This document shows, in pieces, positions 14,567 to 21,822 of a DNA stretch of 21,822 nucleotides. Both the position numbers and the translations under genes were made by a program. How positions within the stretch are numbered: the stretch's first letter is position 1; each line of letters opens with the position of its first letter. The DNA lies in contig JAZQDJ010000008.1 of assembly GCA_045546735.1 (NCBI GenBank), positions 1 to 21,822 on the forward strand, given 5' to 3'. Below the pieces are notes generated by a model. It did no database searches and was not told the DNA's origin. It saw only the letters and a list, made by a program, of their open reading frames with translations. The stretch comes from SVFI01 sp045546735 (GTDB lineage: Bacteria > Bacillota > Clostridia > Lachnospirales > Lachnospiraceae).

Positions 14567-15757
14567 TTATAAAAGCATCTTCTTCCATACTTTTTTCAGA
14601 TAATCCTTATATCCTGCTTTTTCTATTGACTGAAAATATATAATGTCACTTTTCCCAATTTTCTCTCCGTCCAAATAATACGCCATTTCACCTACAATGC
14701 TGCCCTCCTCTACAGGTGCTTCTGCTTCCTCTGGAAGACTTAATTTCTTTTCGATTTTCTCCAACTCACGCCCCTGTGTATCCAAATACAAAAACGGCTC
14801 TTTAAACCCAACAGAAACCTGCTCTTTTGTCCCGCCTTTCACTTTGAGAGGCGGAAGTTTTTCTTTATGTTCATCCGTATAAAAGCGGCTCACTTCAAAT
14901 CCATACTCCAACAGTCTTCTCGCCTCTGAAAAACGCACTTTATAATCCGGCGCAGCCATCACAACAGCGATCAGCGAAATACCGTCTTTTTCCGCCGTTG
15001 CACTGAAACAATACTTCGCTTTGTCTGTCGATCCTGTTTTCAGTCCTGTCGTATATTCATATTGCCGCAAAAGCTTATTTGTACTCGACAGCGTAAAAAC
15101 CTTTTCTCCCTGCTGCGTTCTGTGCACCATATCTTCCATCCAAATCCCTGTATACGAAAGAACCTGCGGATATTCCGTTATTAAGGCACGTGACATAATC
15201 GCAACATCTTCCGCACTTGTGTAATGTGCATCGTCATTGGAAAGTCCGCAGCAATCCAGAAAATGTGTATTTTCCATGCCAAGCTGCTTGGCTTTCTCAT
15301 TCATTTTCGCAACAAACGCCTCTTCACTACCCGCGACTTTCTCTGCCATCGCCACAGATGCATCATTCCCGGATGCGACGGCAATACATTTAATCATTGT
15401 CTCAACCGACTGAACTTCTCCCTCCTCCAAAAACACCTGGGAACCACCCATTGATTTTGCATACGCACTTGTCGTCACCTCATCGGTCAGTTTCAGCCGT
15501 CCGTTTTCTATTTCTTCAAAAATCAGAAGAAGGGTCATTATTTTTGTTATACTTGCAGGGCTCAGCCGCTTATCCGCATTTTTCTGTATTATTACCTGTC
15601 CGGTCGATGCCTCCATCAGCACTGCGCTCTCTGACTGTATCCATTCCGGTCCCGTTACATTTTCTGCGCATACAACACACCCCATATTTTCTATCAAAAA
15701 AAGACAAGAAAAAAGCAGACACAACATCTGCTTTTTCAATTGAGTCAAACGAATCAT
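14567..15757 (-). CDS. D-alanyl-D-alanine carboxypeptidase (DacF-like PBP5 family)
   Basis: A 396-residue serine penicillin-binding protein. A signal peptide covers about residues 1-31. Motifs are in order: S69-I-T-K72, S129-G-N131 and K240-T-G242. The PBP5 C-terminal beta domain covers about 290-370, and the basic amphipathic tail KDYLKKVWKKMLL suits peripheral membrane anchoring. It removes the last D-Ala of muropeptides. It differs clearly from the second copy at 8730-9908 and is not a recent duplicate. It is the first gene of the group that leads into scpAB. A possible promoter (TATAAT at 15811-15806) lies just after the preceding gene. Confidence 0.94.
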   Translation of the reverse strand: MIRLTQLKKQMLCLLFSCLFLIENMGCVVCAENVTGPEWIQSESAVLMEASTGQVIIQKNADKRLSPASITKIMTLLLIFEEIENGRLKLTDEVTTSAYAKSMGGSQVFLEEGEVQSVETMIKCIAVASGNDASVAMAEKVAGSEEAFVAKMNEKAKQLGMENTHFLDCCGLSNDDAHYTSAEDVAIMSRALITEYPQVLSYTGIWMEDMVHRTQQGEKVFTLSSTNKLLRQYEYTTGLKTGSTDKAKYCFSATAEKDGISLIAVVMAAPDYKVRFSEARRLLEYGFEVSRFYTDEHKEKLPPLKVKGGTKEQVSVGFKEPFLYLDTQGRELEKIEKKLSLPEEAEAPVEEGSIVGEMAYYLDGEKIGKSDIIYFQSIEKAGYKDYLKKVWKKMLL

Positions 15758-15805
15758 AGATACCTCTGTTACTTATTTATCATAGTTTACGTTACAGAAG
15801 CGTTC

Positions 15806-15834
15806 ATTATAACTACTTTTTTATTTTTTCTTAA
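15806..15834 (-). promoter_or_regulatory. Possible promoter of the carboxypeptidase-scpAB group
   Basis: On the minus strand a consensus -10 TATAAT (15811-15806) is preceded, at 17 bases, by a weak -35 TTAAGA within the last codons of the cytidylate-kinase-like gene. An A-rich spacer could help. The -10 is perfect and well placed 50 bases before the ATG; the -35 is poor. Confidence 0.45.
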
Positions 15835-16450
15835 ATCTTACATCCATATATGCCTTGATTTCTTCCACGCAACCTTCAAAGCCAAGTTTTGAAGCATCTA
15901 AGCACAAGTCATAATTACGTGCATCGTACCACTCACGTCCTGTATAATACTTGTAATAATCCGCACGGTATTTATCCGTCTTTGCAATATACTTCTCAAC
16001 TTCCTTGTCGGAATCATATCCGAGACGTTCTTTTGCATTCTTCACGCAGAAATCATGACTTCCGTGAACAAATACACTGAGCACATTATCATATTCTTTT
16101 AAAATATAATCTGCACAACGACCGATAATCACGCATGATTCTTCTTCTGCAAGATCACGGATTACTTTTGCCTGATAATTGAACAAGTTGTCATCCGATG
16201 TAAACTCATCACTTTCCGGCGGAATCAACTGTCCTTTATAAATATTTTTTGTGATACGGAACAGCGGAGAAGTTTTTAATTTTTCATCCACTTTCCCGAA
16301 CATTCCCTCTGAAATGCCGCTTTCATCGGAAGCCATACGCATCAGTTCTCTGTCATAACAATTGATACCGAGTTCCTTTGCAAGCATATGACCGACTGTT
16401 TTACCGCCGCTTCCGTACTGTCTTGCGATTGTAATAATCAATTTTCCCAT
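15821..16450 (-). CDS. Cytidylate-kinase-like family protein
   Basis: A 209-residue P-loop protein. The N-terminus IITIARQYGSGGKTVGHMLA (about residues 5-24) is the signature of the cytidylate-kinase-like family, which differs from true Cmk by the RQYGSGG nucleotide loop. CVIIGRCADYIL at about 105 is the second conserved block, and the C-terminal part carries the YYKYYTGREWYDARNYDLC-type segment common in this family. Function in vivo is not established; nucleotide phosphorylation is only inferred from the fold. The ribosome site AAGGGGG precedes ATG 16450. It follows livF by 18 bases with no terminator and is thus likely part of the liv transcript. Confidence 0.9.
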   Translation of the reverse strand: MGKLIITIARQYGSGGKTVGHMLAKELGINCYDRELMRMASDESGISEGMFGKVDEKLKTSPLFRITKNIYKGQLIPPESDEFTSDDNLFNYQAKVIRDLAEEESCVIIGRCADYILKEYDNVLSVFVHGSHDFCVKNAKERLGYDSDKEVEKYIAKTDKYRADYYKYYTGREWYDARNYDLCLDASKLGFEGCVEEIKAYMDVRFKKK

Positions 16451-16468
16451 TACTTTTGCCCCCTTTTT

Positions 16469-17179
16469 CTATTCACCTAAATAAGCTTTTTTAATCGAAT
16501 CATCATTCATAAGTTCTTTTGCGTCTCCGGAAAGAACAATCTTGCCGGTTTCAAGAACATATGCACGGTCAGCAATGGAAAGAGCTTTTTTGGCATTCTG
16601 TTCTACAAGAAGAACTGTTGTTCCCGTCTTGCTTACCTGCTGGATAATATCAAAAATTTCATTTACAAAAATCGGTGAAAGTCCCATGGACGGTTCGTCC
16701 ATTAAAATAATACTCGGATGGCTCATAAGCGCACGCCCCATGGCAAGCATCTGCTGCTCACCTCCGGAAAGTGTTCCCGCCATCTGGTTTTTACGCTCTT
16801 CCAATCTCGGAAAACGATCGTAAACCATACGGAGCGTATTCTGGATTTCTTCTTTATCCTTTCTCGTATATGCTCCCATCAAAAGATTCTCATATACGGA
16901 AAGCTGTGCAAACACACGTCTTCCTTCCGGAACATGTGCCATTCCGAGAGAAACAATTTTATGTCCCGGTATTTTGCTGATATCTTTTCCTTCATAAAGA
17001 ATTTCACCTTCGGAAGGAGCAATCAAGCCTGTAACCGTATGAAGAGTTGTCGTTTTTCCTGCACCGTTCGCACCGATTAACGCAATAACCTCACCCTTAT
17101 TTACTTCGAAGCTGATTCCTTTAATCGCCTCAATCATGCCATAATGGACATGTAAATCTTTTACTTCTAACATTGCCAT
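16469..17179 (-). CDS. livF: Branched-chain amino acid ABC transporter, ATP-binding protein LivF
   Basis: A 236-residue ABC ATPase. Walker A GANGAGKT is at 36-43, the signature LSGGEQQ at 137-143 and Walker B IILMDEP at 157-163. HVPEGRRVF (82-90) and ENLLMGAY are typical of LivF rather than LivG. It powers uptake together with LivG. AGGAGG lies 8 bases before ATG 17179. The stop is TAG. Confidence 0.95.
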   Translation of the reverse strand: MAMLEVKDLHVHYGMIEAIKGISFEVNKGEVIALIGANGAGKTTTLHTVTGLIAPSEGEILYEGKDISKIPGHKIVSLGMAHVPEGRRVFAQLSVYENLLMGAYTRKDKEEIQNTLRMVYDRFPRLEERKNQMAGTLSGGEQQMLAMGRALMSHPSIILMDEPSMGLSPIFVNEIFDIIQQVSKTGTTVLLVEQNAKKALSIADRAYVLETGKIVLSGDAKELMNDDSIKKAYLGE

Positions 17180-17191
17180 GACAGTGTCCTC

Positions 17192-17950
17192 CTATTCTCC
17201 AAGATATGCGGTAATTACCTGCGGATTATTAAGCACTTCGCTTGTCTCACCCTGTACAAGCACTTCTCCGAAGTTTAATACCGTCAGTTTCTCGCAGATT
17301 CCGGAAACGAGTTTCATATCATGTTCAATGAGCAGAATCGTCATATCAAATTCATCACGCACAAAACGGATGGTGTCCATCAAATCCTTTGTCTCGTTCG
17401 GGTTCATACCTGCAGCAGGTTCATCCAGAAGAAGGAGTTTCGGCTCTGTCGCAAGTGCTCTTGCAATCTCAAGTTCCCTCTGTTTACCGTATGGAAGGTT
17501 TGCGGCAAGAACATCCGCATACTGATCAAGTTCAAATACTTTAAGAAGTTCCATTGCCTTCTCATTCATTTCCTTCTCCACTTTGAAATATTTCGGAAGA
17601 CGGAAAATTCCGGTCATCACACCGTAAGAATGATTGTTATGCAAACCAACTTTTACATTATCAAGGACTGTCATATCCTTAAACAGACGGATATTCTGGA
17701 ATGTACGGGCAATTCCGGCCTTGTTAATGTCAATTGTCTTTTTCCCCGTAATATTAACACCGTCAAGAACAACGCTCCCTTCATCCGGTTTGTAAACACC
17801 TGTCAAAAGGTTAAATACCGTTGTCTTTCCGGCTCCGTTCGGTCCGATCAGACCGTAGAGCTGTCCTTTTTCAATCTGAATATCAAAAGCATTTACCGCA
17901 CGGAGACCACCAAAGGAAATGCCGAGATTTTTTACTTCTAATAATGCCAT
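17192..17950 (-). CDS. livG: Branched-chain amino acid ABC transporter, ATP-binding protein LivG
   Basis: A 252-residue ABC ATPase. Walker A GPNGAGKT is at 36-43, the signature-like LPYGKQRELEIARAL starts at 152, and LLLLDEPAAGMNPNET (from 172) holds Walker B. ARTFQNIRLF (81-90) and the NEGAxxLF-like domain order are typical of LivG. The AGGAGG ribosome site is made of the last codons of livM, and only 3 bases separate the two genes. Ends with TAG. Confidence 0.95.
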   Translation of the reverse strand: MALLEVKNLGISFGGLRAVNAFDIQIEKGQLYGLIGPNGAGKTTVFNLLTGVYKPDEGSVVLDGVNITGKKTIDINKAGIARTFQNIRLFKDMTVLDNVKVGLHNNHSYGVMTGIFRLPKYFKVEKEMNEKAMELLKVFELDQYADVLAANLPYGKQRELEIARALATEPKLLLLDEPAAGMNPNETKDLMDTIRFVRDEFDMTILLIEHDMKLVSGICEKLTVLNFGEVLVQGETSEVLNNPQVITAYLGE

Positions 17951-17953
17951 ATC

Positions 17954-19024
17954 CTATGCCTCCTCTGCTTTCTTTTCTTTTTTGATTTTTGCCATCATTT
18001 TCTTTCGGAAATTGATAAACTGCGGGCTCCAGTTAAAGAGCATCATGAAAATAAGTACAACCGCATAAATCAGCATACGATAATCTGCCAGTCCGCGAAG
18101 AAGCTCCGGAAGAAGAGTCAGAAGAACCGCTGCAATCACGGAACCTCTCATATTTCCGATGCCGCCGAGTACTACAAATACAAGAATCATAATCGACATA
18201 TTGTATCCGAAGTTTTTCGGTGTCGCCATAAGCGTTGACAGATTATGTGCATATAGTGCACCTGCCACACCTGCCAAAGATGCAGAAATCGTAAATGCAA
18301 TCAGTTTGTATTTTGTAATATTAATTCCGACAGATTCTGCCGCAATACGGTTATCACGGATAGACATAACCGCTCTTCCCGTTCTTGAATTTACAAGGTT
18401 ATTAATAATAACAAGTGATACAAGAATCAAAATTACGGCAATCGTAAAAGTCGAACACTTCGGTGTTCCCGTAATACCCTGGGCACCTTTTATCAAAATT
18501 TTTCCGTCTGCTTCCATACCGAGTGCCATCGTATCCTTCATGGAAAAATGGAATCCGTTGCTGTCAACGCCGAGATATATTGCATTGATAAAGTTCTTGA
18601 TAATCTCTCCGAATGCAAGTGTTACAATCGCAAGATAGTCACCTTTCAAGCGAAGAACAGGGATACCTACCAAAATACCTGCAAGCGCTGCCGAAACAGC
18701 CGCAATGATAATCGCAATCAGAAAACGGAGTAAATCATTTTCAATGCTTTCTTTCATTCCGAGCGAAAACAATGCACTCGCAAAAGCACCGACACACATA
18801 AACCCTGCGTGTCCGAGACTGAGTTCTCCGAGAATACCTACTGTAAGATTCAGCGATACAGCCAAAATGACATAAGTACAAACCGGAACCAAAAGTCCTT
18901 CCATCAAAGAAGACATATTACCTGTCATTACAAAAATCTGAACGATGACATACGCAACAATCACCATCAAATATGTAATCATATTGCTTTTTGTATTTTT
19001 ATTCATAGCTTTTAATATTTTCAT
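17954..19024 (-). CDS. livM: Branched-chain amino acid ABC transporter permease LivM
   Basis: A 356-residue integral membrane permease. The GYLGQLSLGHAGF-like LGELSLGHAGFMCVGAFAS, LKGDYLAIVTLAFGEI and SLAGVAGALYAHN segments are LivM hallmarks; the C-terminus is strongly basic (KKKMMAKIKKEKK). It forms the channel with LivH. AGGAGG precedes ATG 19024. Ends with TAG. Confidence 0.95.
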   Translation of the reverse strand: MKILKAMNKNTKSNMITYLMVIVAYVIVQIFVMTGNMSSLMEGLLVPVCTYVILAVSLNLTVGILGELSLGHAGFMCVGAFASALFSLGMKESIENDLLRFLIAIIIAAVSAALAGILVGIPVLRLKGDYLAIVTLAFGEIIKNFINAIYLGVDSNGFHFSMKDTMALGMEADGKILIKGAQGITGTPKCSTFTIAVILILVSLVIINNLVNSRTGRAVMSIRDNRIAAESVGINITKYKLIAFTISASLAGVAGALYAHNLSTLMATPKNFGYNMSIMILVFVVLGGIGNMRGSVIAAVLLTLLPELLRGLADYRMLIYAVVLIFMMLFNWSPQFINFRKKMMAKIKKEKKAEEA

Positions 19025-19033
19025 ACAATCCTC

Positions 19034-19915
19034 CTACACCTTCTCCTGAATATTCTTACCGAGAATTCCGGTAGGACGAACAAGTAACACAATAATAAGC
19101 ACTCCGAATACAATCGCATCCGAAAGCTGGGATGAAATATATGCCTTACTGAGGTTCTCAATAATACCGAGCAAAATTCCACCAATCATAGCACCCGGAA
19201 TCGAACCGATACCTCCGAATACAGCTGCCACAAACGCCTTGATACCCGGCATAGAACCTGTATAAGGTGTCAGGGACGGATATGCAGAACAAAGAAGTAC
19301 ACCCGCAACTGCTGCAAGTGCCGAGCCGATGGCAAATGTAAGCGCAATCGTCCCGTTTACATTAATACCCATAAGCTGCGCAGCTCCTCTGTCTTCGGAC
19401 ACAGCTTGCATCGCCCTTCCCGCTTTTGTCTTTTTCACAAACAAAGTAAGCGCGCTCATAATAACAATACATGCAATAACCGTCACTATTGTAACGCCCG
19501 AAATTGTAAGCTGTCCGTCAAAAAGTTCAAGATTCGGAACATTTACAACCGACGTAAAAGCCTTTGTATCTGCACCGAAAATTAAAAGCGCAAGATTCTG
19601 AAGCAGGTAACTCACACCAATCGCCGTGATCAATACCGCAAGCGGCGAAGTTCCGCGGAGCGGTTTGTACGCCACTCTTTCGATAGTAATTCCCAAAACA
19701 GTACATGTCGCCATGGAAATTATAATTGCCAAATACGGATTCACTCCCATATTGCTGACTGTCACAAACACAACGTATCCGCCGACCATGATGACATCAC
19801 CATGTGCGAAATTCAGCATTTTAGCAATTCCGTATACCATCGTATAGCCAAGAGCGATAATCGCATACACACTTCCGAGGCTGATACCGGTAATCAGATA
19901 AGAAATAAAACTCAT
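19034..19915 (-). CDS. livH: Branched-chain amino acid ABC transporter permease LivH
   Basis: A 293-residue permease with the LivH start LGSVYAIIALGYTMVYGI and then MLNFAHGDVIMVGGYV, a second block ERVAYKPLRGTSPLAVLITAIGVSYLLQN, and the C-terminal FGGIGSIPGAMIGGILLGIIEN. It pairs with LivM. The ribosome site AGAGGG precedes ATG 19915. It has its own extended -10 promoter after the terminator behind livJ. Ends with TAG. Confidence 0.95.
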   Translation of the reverse strand: MSFISYLITGISLGSVYAIIALGYTMVYGIAKMLNFAHGDVIMVGGYVVFVTVSNMGVNPYLAIIISMATCTVLGITIERVAYKPLRGTSPLAVLITAIGVSYLLQNLALLIFGADTKAFTSVVNVPNLELFDGQLTISGVTIVTVIACIVIMSALTLFVKKTKAGRAMQAVSEDRGAAQLMGINVNGTIALTFAIGSALAAVAGVLLCSAYPSLTPYTGSMPGIKAFVAAVFGGIGSIPGAMIGGILLGIIENLSKAYISSQLSDAIVFGVLIIVLLVRPTGILGKNIQEKV

Positions 19916-19961
19916 AAATAATCCCTCTATTCTTTCTCATAGGTCTTAATACACTTTCCCT

Positions 19962-19990
19962 ATCATACCACATTTTTTAGCACTTCACAA
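19962..19990 (-). promoter_or_regulatory. Second liv promoter, in front of livH (TTGTGA-17-TGG-TATGAT)
   Basis: On the minus strand TTGTGA (19990-19985), a 17-base spacer and TATGAT (19967-19962), preceded by TGG, which makes an extended -10. It stands about 47 bases before ATG 19915 and just downstream of the terminator after livJ, so livHMGF can be made without livJ. Confidence 0.65.
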
Positions 19991-20011
19991 CACAAAAGCG
20001 CAGAATTGTTA

Positions 20012-20046
20012 CACAACAAAAGGCGCCGGGGATTTCCCGACGCCTT
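20012..20046 (-). terminator. Terminator between livJ and livH
   Basis: 11-bp stem (arms 20020-20030 and 20036-20046, one G-U pair) with a 5-base loop, GC-rich, followed on the minus strand by TTTTGTTGT. It lies 15 bases after the livJ stop. A partial block here would give more binding protein than membrane parts. Confidence 0.8.
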
Positions 20047-20061
20047 AATATAGCGTGTAAA

Positions 20062-21237
20062 TTACATTGCTGTATAAACACCGTTCTGGATTTTAACCGC
20101 CTTAGGAGCTTTTGAAGGCTCACCGTCAGCACTCCATGTCATGCCTTCACCTGTTAAACCGTCAACAGTAATCTCTGTCATAACCGGAACTAAAGCATCA
20201 CAAATGTCCGAAGGTGTCATACCTGCTTTAAGACCTGCTTTTTCAGCTGCTGCTTTGATAATATAAACTGCATCGTAAGCATCTGCTGCGAACTGGTTCG
20301 GTGTCTCACCGTATTTTTCGTTGTATGTAGCAACGAATTTCTTTGTAAGGTCATCCTGCGCATCAGCTGCGAACGGTGTTAATAACATAACTCCTTCTGC
20401 TAATGCTGTATCGAAGTTTTCAACTCCGAGGATACCGTCTAATCCGTCACAGCCGAAGAACATCGGTGCAAAACCTGCCTGATCTGCCTGAGCAAGGATT
20501 AAAGAAGCCTCTGTGTAGTAAATCGGTAAGAATACAAGTTCTGCGCCTGCATCTTTTGCTTTCTGAATCTGTACAGAGAAGTCTGTTTTGTTGTCAGCTG
20601 TAAAAGCTTCTGCTGCAACGATTTCGATTCCCTGGTTTGCTGCTTCTGCTGCAAATTTCTCATAGATACCTGAAGAGTATACGTCAGAGCTGTCGTAGAT
20701 AACTGCTACTTTAGAAGCGATACCGTTCTGTCCGATGTACTGAGCTGAAGCGATACCCTGGTTCGGGTCTGAGAAACAAACACGGAATGCATTGTCATAT
20801 GCGATACATTCTACAGCAGATCCTGATGGTGTTAATAAGAATGTGTTATCGGCTGCTGCTTCTGCTGCAACTGCTACACAACATCCGGATGTTGTTGTTC
20901 CAACAAGTGCCTGCATACCCCAGTCTGTCAAAGTATTGTAAGCGTTTACAGATTTTTCTGCATCACACTCATCATCCTGACAGTTAAGTTCAATCTGCAT
21001 ACCGTTGATTCCGCCTGCAGCGTTGATTTCATCAACAGCAATCTGTGCACCGTTCATAACGGCCTGACCGTAAACTGCTGCACTACCTGTTGTAGGTCCG
21101 ATTGCACCGATTTTAAATACTGCAGATCCATCTGTTGTCACAACATCTGAACCGCCTTCAGAGCCACCGCAACCAACTAACAATGTAGCTGTCATAGCTG
21201 CTGTTAAAACAAGGCTAAGTAACTTTTTCATTTTCAT
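20062..21237 (-). CDS. livJ: Branched-chain amino acid ABC transporter substrate-binding lipoprotein
   Basis: A 391-residue type I periplasmic-binding-fold protein. The lipoprotein signal ends in the lipobox L-V-G-C (Cys23) followed by a GGSEGGSD linker. FKIGAIGPTTGSAAVYGQAVMNGAQIAVDEINAAGGINGMQIEL is the LivJ/LivK family start, and VDEINAAGGI is diagnostic. It captures the amino acid outside the membrane for LivHM. I start at ATG 21237, 9 bases after AGGAGG; the upstream in-frame ATG at 21267 would put the ribosome site inside the gene. The exact ligand (Leu, Ile, Val or another amino acid) cannot be read. Confidence 0.94.
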   Translation of the reverse strand: MKMKKLLSLVLTAAMTATLLVGCGGSEGGSDVVTTDGSAVFKIGAIGPTTGSAAVYGQAVMNGAQIAVDEINAAGGINGMQIELNCQDDECDAEKSVNAYNTLTDWGMQALVGTTTSGCCVAVAAEAAADNTFLLTPSGSAVECIAYDNAFRVCFSDPNQGIASAQYIGQNGIASKVAVIYDSSDVYSSGIYEKFAAEAANQGIEIVAAEAFTADNKTDFSVQIQKAKDAGAELVFLPIYYTEASLILAQADQAGFAPMFFGCDGLDGILGVENFDTALAEGVMLLTPFAADAQDDLTKKFVATYNEKYGETPNQFAADAYDAVYIIKAAAEKAGLKAGMTPSDICDALVPVMTEITVDGLTGEGMTWSADGEPSKAPKAVKIQNGVYTAM

Positions 21238-21303
21238 AATGTGTTTCCTCCTAAATCTTTGCGACATAATACTTTATTGCGATAAATCGCCGTCGTCACT
21301 TTC

Positions 21304-21316
21304 AACATAATATGTT
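21304..21316. promoter_or_regulatory. Palindrome over the livJ -10
   Basis: AACATAATATGTT is a perfect 13-bp palindrome around one central base and it covers the -10 hexamer of the livJ promoter. It may be an operator, though AT-rich -10 regions give such palindromes by chance more easily than average DNA. It is not the site found at tetR (spacing between the half-sites differs). Confidence 0.35.
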
Positions 21317-21335
21317 ATTTTAAAAGCTTTGTCAA
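21307..21335 (-). promoter_or_regulatory. Promoter of livJ (TTGACA-17-TATTAT)
   Basis: On the minus strand a perfect -35 TTGACA (21335-21330), 17-base spacer and TATTAT (21312-21307). It starts the liv operon about 60 bases before the livJ ATG and is downstream of the rpsU terminator. Confidence 0.8.
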
Positions 21336-21392
21336 TATTTAACCCCTGTTTATAGCGCCCATAACTCTCAGTTATACCCAACTCGCCTTTTA

Positions 21393-21426
21393 TAACAAAA
21401 TCCCCGACCGTAACGATCGGGGATTT
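21393..21426 (-). terminator. Terminator of rpsU
   Basis: 13-bp stem (arms 21398-21410 and 21414-21426, one G-U pair) with a 3-base loop, followed on the minus strand by a T-run. It begins 9 bases after the rpsU stop. Confidence 0.85.
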
Positions 21427-21434
21427 GATTTTAA

Positions 21435-21611
21435 TTAGTTATATTTGCGTTTTCTTCCTGCTTCAGATTTCTTTTTACGTTTTACGCTTGGTTTCTCGTA
21501 ATGCTCTCTTTTATGAATTTCCTGCTGAATACCAGCTTTCTGACAACTTCTCTTAAAACGACGTAAAGCGCTATCTAAAGTCTCATTTTCTTTAACGATT
21601 ACGTTAGACAT
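21435..21611 (-). CDS. rpsU: 30S ribosomal protein S21
   Basis: A 58-residue protein beginning MSNVIVKENETLDSALRRFK, then the KAGIQQEIHKREHYEKPS core and a basic tail KRKKKSEAGRKRKYN. This is a textbook S21, a small-subunit protein near the anti-Shine-Dalgarno end of 16S rRNA. ATG 21611 is preceded by GGAGGT 11 bases away and a closer AGGTG. It has its own promoter and terminator and a leader with two small hairpins. Confidence 0.98.
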   Translation of the reverse strand: MSNVIVKENETLDSALRRFKRSCQKAGIQQEIHKREHYEKPSVKRKKKSEAGRKRKYN

Positions 21612-21631
21612 ATAAACACCTGACCTCCCTT

Positions 21632-21679
21632 CAGTCCCTTGACTGGTGGGTTAATTTTATTTGTACGCAATGACGTACA
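21632..21679 (-). promoter_or_regulatory. Two hairpins in the rpsU leader
   Basis: The leader between promoter and ribosome site contains two inverted repeats: TGTACG with CGTACA (21662-21667 and 21674-21679, 6-base loop) and CAGTC with GACTG (21632-21636 and 21641-21645, 4-base loop). The second ends a few bases before the GGAGGT ribosome site. Regulation by S21 or by RNA folding is possible but not shown. Confidence 0.4.
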
Positions 21680-21684
21680 TTATG

Positions 21685-21712
21685 ATTATAGCAGATTTTT
21701 TACTCAAGTCAA
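21685..21712 (-). promoter_or_regulatory. Promoter of rpsU (TTGACT-16-TATAAT)
   Basis: On the minus strand TTGACT (21712-21707), 16-base spacer and consensus TATAAT (21690-21685), just after the alaS stop. No terminator is seen between alaS and this promoter. Confidence 0.78.
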
Positions 21713-21732
21713 CAACTTTTTTCTGCCAATCA

Positions 21733-21822
21733 TTATCCGAGCTGAGAAGCAAGTACTTTTTCTGCCTCTGCAATCGCCGCCGGAATACCTGACGGGTTCT
21801 TTCCGCCGGCCTGTGCCATATT
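21733..21822 (-). CDS. alaS: Alanine--tRNA ligase, last 29 codons
   Basis: The right edge holds the end of an open frame: NMAQAGGKNPSGIPAAI then AEAEKVLASQLG and TAA. MAQAGG followed by a P/A-rich stretch and a short helix is the conserved C-terminus of bacterial AlaRS. The rest of the gene lies outside the window. Confidence 0.88.
   Translation of the reverse strand, partial: NMAQAGGKNPSGIPAAIAEAEKVLASQLG

Noticed and set aside
17321..17941. 206-codon open frame on the plus strand
   Set aside because: Lies antisense over the whole of livG, has no ribosome site, and its product has no recognisable composition or motif; it is a shadow of the real gene.
21304..21316. Fourth copy of the TetR operator at livJ
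   Set aside because: The half-sites are related in composition, but the spacing between ACA and TGT is 5 instead of 2 bases and the outer bases do not match.

Overview
This 21.8-kb window looks like a chromosomal segment of a low-to-moderate GC Firmicute, most likely a Clostridia member of the Lachnospiraceae type. The grounds are strong AGGAGG ribosome sites, TTGACA/TATAAT promoters with 16-17 bp spacers, condensin genes scpA-scpB, a biotin-dependent sodium-pump decarboxylase operon, and a secreted transglutaminase/BspA-repeat protein. Every gene I can support lies on the minus strand, so transcription runs from high to low coordinates. I see no phage, insertion sequence, CRISPR array or tRNA, and no gene-free stretch longer than 300 bases.

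Right to left (transcription order): the last codons of alaS; rpsU with its own promoter, a structured leader and a terminator; a branched-chain amino acid ABC transporter livJ-livH-livM-livG-livF, with a terminator and a second promoter between livJ and livH; a cytidylate-kinase-like P-loop protein at the end of that operon. Next comes a compact group: a D-Ala-D-Ala carboxypeptidase, a membrane-anchored metallophosphoesterase, scpA, scpB, a large secreted transglutaminase/thioredoxin-like/FN3/LRR protein, and a second D-Ala-D-Ala carboxypeptidase.

A five-gene operon follows (8650 to 3415): an MmdA-type (12S-like) carboxyltransferase, an OadG-like lipoprotein anchor, a biotin carrier, the OadB-type membrane decarboxylase, and a biotin-less OadA (5S-like) carboxyltransferase, closed by a strong terminator. 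It carries two different carboxyltransferases for one biotin carrier and one sodium pump. The first gene has an in-frame TAG at codon 424 of 476, and the 52 codons after the stop still encode a good family C-terminus. This is a recent nonsense mutation, a readthrough site or a sequence error.

The left end holds a hotdog acyl-CoA thioesterase, then a tetR-rpiR-FAD oxidoreductase cluster, the last cut by the window edge. The thioesterase and tetR promoters share a 14-bp palindromic site (RTAACA-NN-TGTTAY; two copies before the thioesterase, one before tetR), each promoter having one copy at its -10. This predicts a small, apparently undescribed TetR regulon visible directly in the DNA.
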